A stretch of DNA of 11,960 nucleotides from the NCBI GenBank assembly GCA_045588795.1, contig JAZNEY010000027.1, forward strand, positions 1-11,960, written 5' to 3'. The notes beneath the pieces are model-generated. The model did not search any database, was not told where the DNA came from, and saw nothing but the letters and a program-made list of their open reading frames with translations. The position numbers and the translations under genes were made by a program. This DNA comes from UMGS1908 sp045588795. GTDB taxonomy: Bacteria; Bacillota; Clostridia; Christensenellales; UBA1242. Shown piece after piece: positions 4,543 through 9,536 of the stretch (position 1 is the first letter of the stretch; every line of letters begins with the position of its first letter).

Positions 4543-5001
4543 ATGAACAAGCAGACTATGATTCGTAACTATCGCAGATTTTCAGCGGCTGAGGGATATA
4601 TTCTTGGATTCATCTACAAACATATGGTATATTACATTCTTGTCGATGAGGTAATGCCTCGATACATGAGATTGGAAAGAACTTCTTCAAGAAATGGCAA
4701 CATTCCAAAATTGCAGTTCCGCCTTAATAATAAACATATGGAAGAGCTTATCCGCAAGGGTGCTACTTGTTTAGGAGATGAATCAATCCTTACTGGCGAA
4801 TATAACAAGGGTGTTGAGTTTGAAAGACTGGTTGATGAAATTTACGGCTTCCAGTTCAGAGGAAAAGAAAATGTTGGCTTTTGGGTAGAGGGTGACTTGC
4901 AGATTGACGGAAGAGAGATTCAGGTCAAACTGAACGGAGCCCAAATGGCACTCGAATCCACACTGAAGAATCTTCAGAAAAAGGCTCGGGCGATGAAATA
5001 A
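4543..5001 (+). CDS. Putative PD-(D/E)XK-fold nuclease-like protein, 152 aa
   Basis: ATG 4543 is chosen because it follows the promoter and a purine-rich AGAGAAAGAGAGG leader; the longer frame from 4240 runs through the boundary region. Residues 88-131 read YNKGVEFERLV...EIYG...GDLQIDGREIQVKL. That matches the arrangement of PD-(D/E)XK proteins: a helix with a conserved Glu (E92/E94), an Asp at a strand end (D118), and E/QxK (E125, Q127-x-K129) on the next strand, with QVK as in Mrr-like members. The family includes restriction, recombination and resolvase nucleases. The N-terminal 85 residues are unassigned. The length is short but adequate for a minimal domain. Activity is inferred, and a nuclease-fold binding protein is also possible. 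Confidence 0.6.
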   Translation: MNKQTMIRNYRRFSAAEGYILGFIYKHMVYYILVDEVMPRYMRLERTSSRNGNIPKLQFRLNNKHMEELIRKGATCLGDESILTGEYNKGVEFERLVDEIYGFQFRGKENVGFWVEGDLQIDGREIQVKLNGAQMALESTLKNLQKKARAMK

Positions 5002-5009
5002 ATCGCCCG
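4987..5009 (+). other. Stop-codon hairpin without T-run
   Basis: CGGGCGAT (4987-4994) pairs with ATCGCCCG (5002-5009); the 7-base loop ends with the TAA stop. There is no T-run, and the next promoter starts at 5026. Confidence 0.75.
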
Positions 5010-5025
5010 TCCGCCAAAAAAGTGC

Positions 5026-5054
5026 TTGACAAACCAATAAAGATATGATACAAT
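5026..5054 (+). promoter_or_regulatory. Sigma-A promoter
   Basis: TTGACA, 17-bp spacer, TACAAT with TATGA before it (extended -10). It drives the gene at 5086. Confidence 0.85.
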
Positions 5055-5085
5055 AGGTATATAGAAATGAAGGAGGTAGTTGTTT

Positions 5086-5541
5086 ATGAAACAGGTTTAT
5101 AAAGAGGTTTTAATGTTTAACTTAGGAGACGGATTCTTTGAAGTGGTAGAATGTCCTTTGCACTATGGAGAGTATCAGGAGCGTCAATTTTTCAAATCTC
5201 GCACAGTAACTTCATGGGAAGAAGCTTTAGAAATGGTTAAAATATTTAATGATAAAGAAATCATTAGAACTAAAAAATCCATTTTTGGCAAAACCTTAAT
5301 TCAGATTTGGGATAACCACTGGTGTGAATGGACAACTATTTCTGAAAAGAAATTTAAAAGTATTTCTTTTAAATTTGAAGCAATTCAAAAAAACCATTGT
5401 TCTTTAGAATATTTAATAGAACATCTTTCTGCTAAAGAATTTATTGATTATCTAAAAGATATGGGAGATTTAAACCCCATTTCTACATGGGGAGATTTAC
5501 TTTTAAAAGAAAATTTAAAAAAAATTATAATTAGGGGTTGA
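5086..5541 (+). CDS. Hypothetical 151-aa protein
   Basis: AGGAGG (5071-5076) lies 9 bases before ATG 5086; a TTG at 5080 is too close and is rejected. The product has a beta-rich N-terminal half (EVLMFNLGDGFFEVVECPLHYGE...) and a Lys/Trp-rich middle, and ends with helices including CSLEYLIEHLSAKEFIDYLKDMG. This tail resembles that of the 133-aa protein at 2737. The final codons (IIIRG) and the TGA stop run into the GGGG-TTGACA of the next promoter. Codon use is very AT-rich at the 3' end. No catalytic motif is recognised. The function is unknown. Confidence 0.82.
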   Translation: MKQVYKEVLMFNLGDGFFEVVECPLHYGEYQERQFFKSRTVTSWEEALEMVKIFNDKEIIRTKKSIFGKTLIQIWDNHWCEWTTISEKKFKSISFKFEAIQKNHCSLEYLIEHLSAKEFIDYLKDMGDLNPISTWGDLLLKENLKKIIIRG

Positions 5542-5566
5542 CAAAACCCAACCCCTATGTTATAAT
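5533..5566 (+). promoter_or_regulatory. Sigma-A promoter with GGGG/CCCC dyad over the -35
   Basis: TTGACA (5538-5543) overlaps the upstream TGA stop; 17-bp spacer; TATAAT (5561-5566) with TATGT before it. AGGGGTTG (5533-5540) and CAACCCCT (5549-5556) form a perfect 8-bp inverted repeat spanning the -35 and spacer, a likely operator or RNA hairpin. The promoter at 7674 has the same geometry. Confidence 0.85.
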
Positions 5567-5572
5567 AAATAC

Positions 5573-5769
5573 AAGAGATGAGGAAAGGCAACCACGACAG
5601 CAGGTGGGTAGTCGCAAGGTGACTGTGTAAGGCCTAACCGCCAAAGACATCTCACCGCATGGTCGCTCTGTTATGCGGTATATAAATGTGAACCAAATCC
5701 CGCGGGTGTGAAAATTAAGGGACTAGGCAGAGTGAAACCCGAACTTTTCAAACAAGAGGAGAGATAAAT
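5573..5769 (+). ncRNA. Structured ~200-nt leader RNA upstream of the AbrB-like gene
   Basis: Every other cassette in the window has a leader of about 20-60 nt; here about 200 nt separate the -10 from the start. Possible stems include: GAGATG (5575-5580) with CATCTC (5648-5653), enclosing GGTGGGTA (5593-5600) with TAACCGCC (5635-5642, one mismatch and one G-U) and a GTC/GAC inner hairpin; then CCGCAT (5655-5660) with ATGCGG (5673-5678); then CCCGCGGG (5699-5706) or TCCC/GGGA alternatives. It is GC-rich for this genome. It may be a cis-regulatory RNA of the AbrB-like gene or a separate RNA. I recognise no known riboswitch core. Confidence 0.55.
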
Positions 5770-6054
5770 ATGGGAATGCGAACAACTGGAATTATTCGCC
5801 GAGTTGATGATCTTGGTAGGGTGGTTATCCCTAAGGAAATCCGAAGAACACTAAATATTAAAGAAAGTGAACCCCTTGAAATTTATGTAGACAGGGAAAA
5901 AAGTATGATTGCTTTTTGTAAGTATCAGCATTGTTTAACTAATGAGGTTAAAGAAGCGAAAGAGTCTGTAAATCTGCACTTTCCAAACCTTGACAGTCTT
6001 AACTCTATCAATGAATATTTTGATATGATTATAAAATTACTTGCAGGTGAGTAG
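5770..6054 (+). CDS. AbrB/SpoVT-family transition-state regulator
   Basis: The N-terminus (residues 3-45: MRTTGIIRRVDDLGR, VVIPKEIRRTLNI, PLEIYVD) is the swapped-hairpin AbrB DNA-binding domain; RRVDDLGRVVIP.E.RRTL matches Bacillus AbrB and SpoVT closely. Those proteins form dimers and tetramers and bind AT-rich DNA, usually repressing. Total length is 94 aa, equal to typical AbrB; the C-terminal half (HCLTNEVKEAKESVNLHF...) is probably an oligomerisation region that has diverged. GAGGAGA precedes ATG 5770; an ATG two codons later is also possible. The long structured leader and the own promoter with a dyad suggest tight control. It is a good candidate for the regulator of the repeated operators here, or for mimicking the host regulator. 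Confidence 0.93.
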   Translation: MGMRTTGIIRRVDDLGRVVIPKEIRRTLNIKESEPLEIYVDREKSMIAFCKYQHCLTNEVKEAKESVNLHFPNLDSLNSINEYFDMIIKLLAGE

Positions 6055-6077
6055 AGAGGAGCAATCCTCTCTTTTTT
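6053..6077 (+). terminator. Intrinsic terminator at the stop codon
   Basis: AGAGAGGA (6053-6060) pairs with TCCTCTCT (6065-6072) over GCAA, followed by TTTTTT. The stop TAG (6052-6054) abuts the stem. It ends the AbrB transcript. Confidence 0.9.
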
Positions 6078-6081
6078 ATTT

Positions 6082-6112
6082 GGCGGCTCGCGATGGGCTG
6101 TGGCGAGCCGCC
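6082..6112. repeat. GC-rich palindrome after terminator
   Basis: GGCGGCTCGC (6082-6091) and GCGAGCCGCC (6103-6112) form a perfect 10-bp stem over an 11-base loop. TTTCCTTTG follows, so it might act as a backup terminator, but equivalent stems elsewhere lack T-runs. Confidence 0.8.
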
Positions 6113-6131
6113 TTTCCTTTGTTTAGTGGTT

Positions 6132-6162
6132 TTGCATAATTTTTTGATTGATTTTTGTGCAA
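6132..6162. repeat. Boundary inverted repeat TTGCACAAA (copy 2, degenerate)
   Basis: The left arm TTGCATAAT is imperfect, while the right arm TTTGTGCAA (6154-6162) matches exactly. It ends 10 bp before the next -35, the same distance as copies 4 and 5. Confidence 0.6.
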
Positions 6163-6171
6163 TATTACCTA

Positions 6172-6200
6172 TTGACTTTTTCCCAAAACTATGCTACAAT
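6172..6200 (+). promoter_or_regulatory. Sigma-A promoter
   Basis: TTGACT, 17-bp spacer containing TTTTTCCC, TACAAT with TATGC before it. It drives genes 6230 and 6412. Confidence 0.82.
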
Positions 6201-6229
6201 GTATTTACAAAAGCAAAGGAGCTACCACT

Positions 6230-6412
6230 ATGAAAATACCTCACATTCACTGCCCTGTCAATGGACATGACTGCCCCTATTACACTGATAAAGACCACCC
6301 TTGCAGATGCACTTTGTATGACCCTTACATGGACTGCGATGATTTCTATGCAATGTGGGGTGATGATGTAACAACAGAGGAATATACTGATGATGATTGG
6401 GAGGAAGAATAA
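6230..6412 (+). CDS. Cys-rich, highly acidic mini-protein, 60 aa
   Basis: AAAGGAG precedes ATG 6230, and a longer in-frame ATG at 6191 lies inside the -10, so it is rejected. The product has HxHCP...HDCP...CRC...DC in its first 36 residues, five Cys with several His, consistent with a small metal-bound or knotted domain. The C-terminal third is DDVTTEEYTDDDWEEE; overall about 17 acidic against 3 basic residues. Such charge suggests a DNA-mimic or binding to a basic host protein, but that is inference. The stop overlaps the next start as TAATG, so it is coupled to the gene at 6412. Confidence 0.75.
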   Translation: MKIPHIHCPVNGHDCPYYTDKDHPCRCTLYDPYMDCDDFYAMWGDDVTTEEYTDDDWEEE

Positions 6413-6600
6413 TGGATAATTTTAAGAGAGAAACTGTAGCTGGATATACCTTTTGGGATTTAAATTGTCGCGGGATTGTGCCTCACACGCGGTCAAGGAA
6501 TCAGATTGAAAAAATGATAAAGCGAGCCGCCCGCAGAAAAAATAAGCAAATTTTGCAAAAAGAGCTTGACTTTCCGCTTGAAAGGGTGTATAATAATTAA
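6412..6600 (+). CDS. Hypothetical basic 62-aa protein
   Basis: GAGGAAG (6401-6407) precedes ATG 6412, which overlaps the stop of the upstream gene. The product is strongly basic in the middle (RSRNQIEKMIKRAARRKNKQ), an amphipathic helix that could bind nucleic acid or the acidic partner encoded just upstream. The last 12 codons also encode a complete promoter: TTGACT at 6566 and TATAAT at 6589-6594 read as codons (...LDFPLERVYNN). The pairing of a very acidic protein with a very basic one in one coupled operon is noteworthy. No family is recognised. Confidence 0.72.
   Translation: MDNFKRETVAGYTFWDLNCRGIVPHTRSRNQIEKMIKRAARRKNKQILQKELDFPLERVYNN
6566..6594 (+). promoter_or_regulatory. Sigma-A promoter entirely inside the end of a coding gene
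   Basis: TTGACT, 17-bp spacer, TATAAT. Both hexamers lie within the last codons of the gene ending at 6600. It lacks the TGn extension. It drives the gene at 6626. Confidence 0.8.
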
Positions 6601-6625
6601 AGAAACAGGAAAGGTGGACATTAAA

Positions 6626-6844
6626 ATGGCTGAAAATATTATTACTCAACTGCTTGACTCTTTAAAGCTTTATCTTAGTTATATTGAAAAAGCTGAGACC
6701 TTAGAAAGTCAAAAAGCTTTTTTCAATCAGGCTTATGGTATGACAATGTTTGCTTATAACATCCTTCCAGAGTTTGATAGGTGGAAGGTAGAGGAAATGT
6801 GGGTACACTACAGAGAACTCATGGATGCGGTTATGTGGGGGTAA
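6626..6844 (+). CDS. Hypothetical 72-aa helical protein
   Basis: ATG 6626 follows AGGAAAGGTGG; an earlier in-frame start at 6566 lies on the promoter and is rejected. The 72-aa product is all-helical (MAENIITQLLDSLKLYLSYI..., LESQKAFFNQAYGMTMFAY, EFDRWKVEEMWVHYRELMDAVMWG), with an aromatic-rich final helix, consistent with a small helical bundle. No motif is recognised. Its stop lies in the loop of a GTGGG/CCCAC hairpin, followed by a second GC hairpin and a T-run. Confidence 0.75.
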   Translation: MAENIITQLLDSLKLYLSYIEKAETLESQKAFFNQAYGMTMFAYNILPEFDRWKVEEMWVHYRELMDAVMWG

Positions 6845-6875
6845 AACCCACGCCCGCACGGGCGAAAATTTTTTT
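6835..6875 (+). terminator. Double hairpin terminator
   Basis: GTGGG (6835-6839) / CCCAC (6847-6851) carries the TAA stop in its loop; next comes CGCCCG-ca-CGGGCG (6851-6864), then AAAA and TTTTTTT. The A run before the T run weakens the fit, but termination is likely. Confidence 0.65.
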
Positions 6876-6885
6876 AAAAAAGTGC

Positions 6886-6914
6886 TTGACAAACAGCGCA
6901 AAATGTGCTATACT
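6886..6914 (+). promoter_or_regulatory. Sigma-A promoter
   Basis: TTGACA, 17-bp spacer, TATACT with TGTGC before it (extended -10). It drives the exonuclease gene. Confidence 0.88.
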
Positions 6915-6949
6915 TAATACAATGAAACAACAAAACAGAGGTGAACATC

Positions 6950-7684
6950 ATGGGAAGAAAGAAAGAATTATTTTTGGTAATTGACACAGAAACTTGCAAT
7001 TCATTGGAGCAACCACTTTGTTATGATATTGGATATGCAATCTGTGACAGAGAGGGAAAGATTTACAGAAAGCGCAGTTTTGTTGTTTCTGAAATTTTTT
7101 TAGAGCAGAAAGATGCAATGACTTCCGCATATTATGCAGATAAAATCCCCCAGTATTGGGAAGATATTAAAAGCGGAAAGCGCACAATGAAAAGCATTTG
7201 TAATATCCGCAAGCAGATAAAAGAAGATATTAAAACCTATTCAGTCCGCAAAGTGGGTGCCTACAATATGGCTTTTGATAAAAGAGCCTTAAACACCACA
7301 ATTCGCTATTGTTCCAAGTCAATGGTCAGATGGTTTTTCCCCTTTGGAATTTCATTTTTCTGCATTTGGCACATGGCTTGCCAGTCAATCCTTAGTCAAG
7401 CAAGTTATATTAACTTTGCTGTAAAAAATGGCTTGATTTCAGAAAGTGATAACATTTTCACCAGTGCGGAAAGTTGCTATAAATTTCTAACTCAGAGCCT
7501 TGAATTTGTAGAAAGTCACACAGGTTTAGAAGATGTAGAAATTGAAATTGAAATTCTAAAAAAATGTTATTCAATGCACAAGAAACTTAATACAGAAATT
7601 AACCCTGCCTGTTGGAGAATACCACAGCGCAAGCGCAAAGAAATGAACTTGCGAAAAGTTTTTAGAAAAGGGGTTGACAAATAG
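6950..7684 (+). CDS. DEDDh-type 3'-5' exonuclease (DnaQ-like fold)
   Basis: This enzyme likely removes nucleotides from 3' ends using two metal ions. Exo I is seen as FLVIDTET (D12, E14), Exo II as GAYNMAFDKRAL (N106, D110), and Exo III as SHTGLEDVEIE, with H190 and D195 in the H-x4-D spacing of the DEDDh class (DnaQ, RNase T, phage exonucleases). Length is 244 aa, with a basic C-terminal tail (PQRKRKEMNLRKVFRKG) suited to nucleic-acid contact. ATG 6950 has AGAGGTGA 6 bases upstream; GTG 6941 lies on that site. The last codons (GVDK) overlap the -35 of the next promoter. It could act in phage replication, host-DNA breakdown or RNA decay. Confidence 0.9.
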   Translation: MGRKKELFLVIDTETCNSLEQPLCYDIGYAICDREGKIYRKRSFVVSEIFLEQKDAMTSAYYADKIPQYWEDIKSGKRTMKSICNIRKQIKEDIKTYSVRKVGAYNMAFDKRALNTTIRYCSKSMVRWFFPFGISFFCIWHMACQSILSQASYINFAVKNGLISESDNIFTSAESCYKFLTQSLEFVESHTGLEDVEIEIEILKKCYSMHKKLNTEINPACWRIPQRKRKEMNLRKVFRKGVDK

Positions 7685-7702
7685 TCGCCCCTATGATATA
7701 AT
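7669..7702 (+). promoter_or_regulatory. Sigma-A promoter with GGGG/CCCC dyad over the -35
   Basis: TTGACA (7674-7679) lies in the last codons of the exonuclease; 17-bp spacer; TATAAT (7697-7702) with TATGA before it. AGGGG (7669-7673) and CCCCT (7688-7692) flank the -35 at exactly the positions seen at 5534-5537 and 5552-5555. Confidence 0.85.
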
Positions 7703-7729
7703 AAAGAAAAAAGAAAGGAAGTAATAAAA

Positions 7730-7957
7730 ATGGTAAATTCAGTAGAAATTAGAAAAATGATGAAGCTTTGTTCAGATGAAATTGATAATTTGAAAGATGG
7801 GCAGTATAAGAATGGTTCTTATTCTTCTCATTCTGGTAATGAAGCAAGAAGAACCCTTTCACTTCTTTATCTTTCCTTATCTTCTATGTATGAAGAGGTT
7901 AAAGAAGAAGAAATTCGCCAAAAAGTTCTTAAAGAATTAGGTTTTATAAAGGGGTGA
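7730..7957 (+). CDS. Hypothetical 75-aa helical protein
   Basis: The ATG follows AAAGGAAG by 8 bases. The product is helical and charged: an N-terminal helix (EIRKMMKLCSDEIDNLKDG), a Ser/Asn-rich turn (YKNGSYSSHSGNEARR), and a leucine-rich helix ending EVKEEEIRQKVLKELGF, which could form a coiled coil. The GGGGTGA at its end contains its stop and supplies the ribosome site for the next gene 4 bases away, so they form a two-gene operon. The function is not recognised. Confidence 0.78.
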   Translation: MVNSVEIRKMMKLCSDEIDNLKDGQYKNGSYSSHSGNEARRTLSLLYLSLSSMYEEVKEEEIRQKVLKELGFIKG

Positions 7958-7961
7958 AAAA

Positions 7962-8234
7962 ATGACAGTAATCACTATTGTAGAAGACAATCATGGTTTA
8001 ATTGGAATTGCCTCAGGGTATGAAGATGCTGTTGACTATCTTATTGAAAAAAAATGGTTAGATGGAGATGATGAATATTGCGATAGTAATGAAAATATCG
8101 CCCCCCTTAAATATTTACTGGGCGCAGATTGGGAGGAAAAAATCGCCAGTTGGAACATAAAAATTTTCAATGAGTTCTTTGAAGGGTGCTTTTATTTGCA
8201 AATGATGGAAGTGCATGAGAGAATGGGCTGTTAA
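7962..8234 (+). CDS. Hypothetical 90-aa acidic protein
   Basis: AAGGGGTGA upstream serves as the ribosome site for ATG 7962. The product begins with beta strands (MTVITIVEDNHGLIGIASGYEDAVDYLIEKKWL); the segment from a strand through GIASGYEDAVDYLI to an acidic loop (DGDDEYCDSNEN) resembles small phage proteins that carry a strand-helix 'sdyeaAvdyLie' motif. The rest is helical with WEEKIASWNIKIFNEFFEG. The stop lies in the loop of a strong terminator. Precise function is unknown. Confidence 0.8.
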   Translation: MTVITIVEDNHGLIGIASGYEDAVDYLIEKKWLDGDDEYCDSNENIAPLKYLLGADWEEKIASWNIKIFNEFFEGCFYLQMMEVHERMGC

Positions 8235-8249
8235 AGCCCATTCTTTTTT
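8221..8249 (+). terminator. Intrinsic terminator with the stop codon in its loop
   Basis: GAATGGGCT (8221-8229) pairs with AGCCCATTC (8235-8243) around GTTAA, which includes the TAA stop, then TTTTTT follows. This is a strong terminator. Confidence 0.92.
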
Positions 8250-8268
8250 GCCATGACAAAGATGCCCG

Positions 8269-8295
8269 GGCGGCGCACGCTCCTCATGCGCCGCC
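8269..8295. repeat. GC-rich palindrome after terminator
   Basis: GGCGGCGCA (8269-8277) and TGCGCCGCC (8287-8295) form a perfect 9-bp stem over a 9-base loop. The minus-strand promoter at 8300-8329 would start transcription at its right edge. Confidence 0.8.
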
Positions 8296-8299
8296 TTCT

Positions 8300-8329
8300 A
8301 TTATACCACAGCCCCCGGCTTTTTGTCAA
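8300..8329 (-). promoter_or_regulatory. Minus-strand sigma-A promoter
   Basis: On the minus strand: TTGACA (8329-8324), 18-bp spacer, TATAAT (8305-8300) with TGTGG before it. On the plus strand its spacer reads AGCC-ccc-GGCT followed by TTTTTG, a small forward terminator-like hairpin, so one sequence may serve both directions. Confidence 0.6.
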
Positions 8330-8343
8330 GCGAAATTTGCAAA

Positions 8344-8383
8344 AAAAATGCACAAAAATTTTTCCCAAAATTTGTGCATTTTT
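8344..8383. repeat. Boundary inverted repeat TGCACAAA (copy 3)
   Basis: AAAAATGCACAAA (8344-8356) pairs perfectly with TTTGTGCATTTTT (8371-8383). The spacer contains TTTTTCCC, as in copies 1 and 5. It ends 5 bp before the next -35. Confidence 0.8.
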
Positions 8384-8387
8384 ACTA

Positions 8388-8416
8388 TTGCAAAAAATTT
8401 AAAAATTTGCTATAAT
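8388..8416 (+). promoter_or_regulatory. Sigma-A promoter
   Basis: TTGCAA, 17-bp spacer, TATAAT with TTTGC before it (extended -10). No gene follows directly; it would transcribe the 8423-8552 region and beyond. Confidence 0.75.
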
Positions 8417-8422
8417 AAATAA

Positions 8423-8552
8423 TGTCAAGAGAAGAAAAAAGGTTAATAGTATTTTTTGCAAACCTGTAACCTTGCGCCCTCACAGGGCAACACCCAACCC
8501 AGTAATGGCAGTACGCAGTTAGGCAAAAGTTTTTGAAAAATTTTTCAAAAAC
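8423..8552 (+). ncRNA. Possible small RNA or long leader between tandem promoters
   Basis: About 130 nt follow the 8388 promoter without a supported ORF. The segment contains AGGTT/AACCT, a GC hairpin GCCCT-cac-AGGGC extended by TTG/CAA (about 8473-8488), and ends in a perfect 24-bp AT palindrome (arms GTTTTTGAAAAA and TTTTTCAAAAAC, 8529-8552). It contains no tRNA features. It could be a small RNA, or simply the upstream part of the 8738 leader. Confidence 0.4.
8529..8552. repeat. 24-bp perfect palindrome upstream of the second tandem promoter
   Basis: GTTTTTGAAAAA is followed directly by its reverse complement TTTTTCAAAAAC, with no spacer. It ends 3 bp before the -35 at 8556. A similar but shorter palindrome (TTTTTCAA-t-TTGAAAAA) lies at 906-922. 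It is a likely operator or UP-like element. Confidence 0.75.
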
Positions 8553-8555
8553 CTC

Positions 8556-8584
8556 TTGACAAACCAAGCACAATGTGCTATAAT
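8556..8584 (+). promoter_or_regulatory. Sigma-A promoter (second of three in tandem)
   Basis: TTGACA, 17-bp spacer, TATAAT with TGTGC before it. It lies directly after the 24-bp palindrome. Confidence 0.85.
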
Positions 8585-8652
8585 ACAAAGTGTCAAGACA
8601 AAGAGCAACAGTTTTCTGAAAAGAAAAAAGTTGAAAAAATTAAAAAAAGTGC

Positions 8653-8681
8653 TTGACAAACAAAACTGAATATGGTATAAT
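8653..8681 (+). promoter_or_regulatory. Sigma-A promoter (third of three in tandem)
   Basis: TTGACA, 17-bp spacer, TATAAT with TATGG before it (extended -10). This is the nearest promoter to the gene at 8738. Confidence 0.9.
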
Positions 8682-8737
8682 AAAAGTGTCCAAAGGGACA
8701 GAGAAAAAAATCCAAATGGAAAAAGGAGAAATGAATT

Positions 8738-9121
8738 ATGGCAAATGCAAGAAAGACTCAGAGAGAAATGTATGCAGAGATTAAGGCACTGGTTGAGAAG
8801 TCTGGTGTCGCAAATGTAACTGAACTGGTTGAGTTCATTGACAAAAAGGTTGACCAGTTGGAGAGAAAATCTGATTCCAAGAAGTTGACCCCCAAGCAGA
8901 CCGCAAATGCGGAGATTAAGGAGAAGTTGGTTGAGTTCCTTGAGGAGCAGACTGAAAAGCTCACTTGCACTGAAATTTTCAATCAGACTGATATTGGCTT
9001 GACTTCCGCTACTCATGCAAGCGCACTGCTAAAGCAGTTGGTTGATACTGGCAGAGTAATGAAGTCCTATGACAAGAAAGTTGCAAAGTTCTTTGTAGCT
9101 AATGAGGGGGTAGAGGGCTGA
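8738..9121 (+). CDS. Hypothetical 127-aa charged protein, likely abundant
   Basis: AAAGGAG (8723-8728) is 9 bases before ATG 8738; an ATG at 8731 is out of frame and too close. The 127-aa product starts with a basic stretch (MANARKTQREMYAEIK), has a helical middle (TELVEFIDKKVDQLERK), then KKLTPKQTANAEIKEKLVEFL, and ends in what reads like a winged helix (LTCTEIFNQTD, THASALLKQLVDTGRVMKSYDKKVAKFFV). This suggests DNA binding. Three tandem promoters and GC-richer, more even codon use suggest high expression, perhaps as a nucleoid-like or packaging-related protein. No named family is recognised. Confidence 0.85.
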   Translation: MANARKTQREMYAEIKALVEKSGVANVTELVEFIDKKVDQLERKSDSKKLTPKQTANAEIKEKLVEFLEEQTEKLTCTEIFNQTDIGLTSATHASALLKQLVDTGRVMKSYDKKVAKFFVANEGVEG

Positions 9122-9134
9122 TAAAGCCCTTCCC
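9106..9134 (+). other. Stop-codon hairpin within an operon
   Basis: AGGGCT (9114-9119) pairs with AGCCCT (9125-9130) and outer GGGG/CCCC extend the stem; the TGA stop lies at the loop edge. No T-run follows and the next gene lacks its own promoter, so readthrough is expected. Confidence 0.65.
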
Positions 9135-9149
9135 CTATGGGGGTATTAA

Positions 9150-9506
9150 ATGACTGAAAAAGAAAAAGAGATCCGCAAGCACATAGAAAAGTTAGGCTTG
9201 ACAAGAGAACAAGCAGAACAGTTATGGATTGAGGATAATAGCGATATTGTCTTGCCTGAAGTCGCAGAAATGGAGAGAAAGGCAAAAGAAAGCGGGCGGC
9301 GATATGAGCAAAGCGACAAACCCCGCAAGGCAAGCACAAGAGAAAGAAAAGTTGATACAGAAAAAAAGGAAATAATAGAAATGATGGCGGCTGTATTGGG
9401 TCAAAGGTATCAGATAACTACTATTAAAACAGAAACAGAAATTTTGTTTTCAGATGGGGATATTCGCTATACATTAAAATTGACCAAGCACAGAAATAAA
9501 GATTGA
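9150..9506 (+). CDS. Hypothetical 118-aa protein, paralogue of the 10734 product
   Basis: GGGGG (about 9139-9143) precedes ATG 9150; the gene shares a transcript with 8738. The product has an N-terminal helical motif (KLGLTREQAEQLWIED), a basic linker (SDKPRKASTRERKVDTEKK), a helix (EIIEMMAAVL) and a C-terminal beta unit (ITTIKTETEILFSDGDIRYTLKLTKHR). The protein at 10734 has the same order: GISKDEAIQMWLED, DPRKKTQRERVKKEDPTKE, IIAEIAKLL, then beta strands ending in KLDLIRQR. They are paralogues. The role is unknown; the basic RERK linker suggests nucleic-acid contact. The stop lies at the base of a terminator. Confidence 0.83.
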   Translation: MTEKEKEIRKHIEKLGLTREQAEQLWIEDNSDIVLPEVAEMERKAKESGRRYEQSDKPRKASTRERKVDTEKKEIIEMMAAVLGQRYQITTIKTETEILFSDGDIRYTLKLTKHRNKD

Positions 9507-9536
9507 CAGGTTGCACAAAAAGCAACCTGTTTTTTT
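9506..9536 (+). terminator. Intrinsic terminator overlapping a competing inverted repeat
   Basis: ACAGGTTGC (9506-9514) pairs with GCAACCTGT (9522-9530), followed by TTTTTTT. The same bases TTGCACAAAAA (9511-9521) can instead pair with TTTTTGTGCAA (9532-9542), which would use up the T-run. Confidence 0.88.

Noticed and set aside
5575..5600. Resemblance of GAGGAAAG in the leader to the RNase P RNA core
   Set aside because: The motif is short and equals the usual ribosome-site-like leader in this window; no other RNase P conserved element was found.
5579..5623. 14-codon upstream ORF in the AbrB leader (MRKGNHDSRW...)
   Set aside because: The ATG is only a few bases from the expected transcript start with no ribosome site; the region is better explained as structured RNA.
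8455..8520. Possible tRNA in the 8388 transcript
   Set aside because: No T-loop GGTTCGA-type sequence, no acceptor stem pairing and no CCA-compatible end.
8519..9016. 165-codon minus-strand ORF opposite the 8738 gene
   Set aside because: It is a shadow of the biased plus-strand gene, and the predicted product is low-complexity Leu/Phe/Ser-rich; no promoter or ribosome site on the minus strand.
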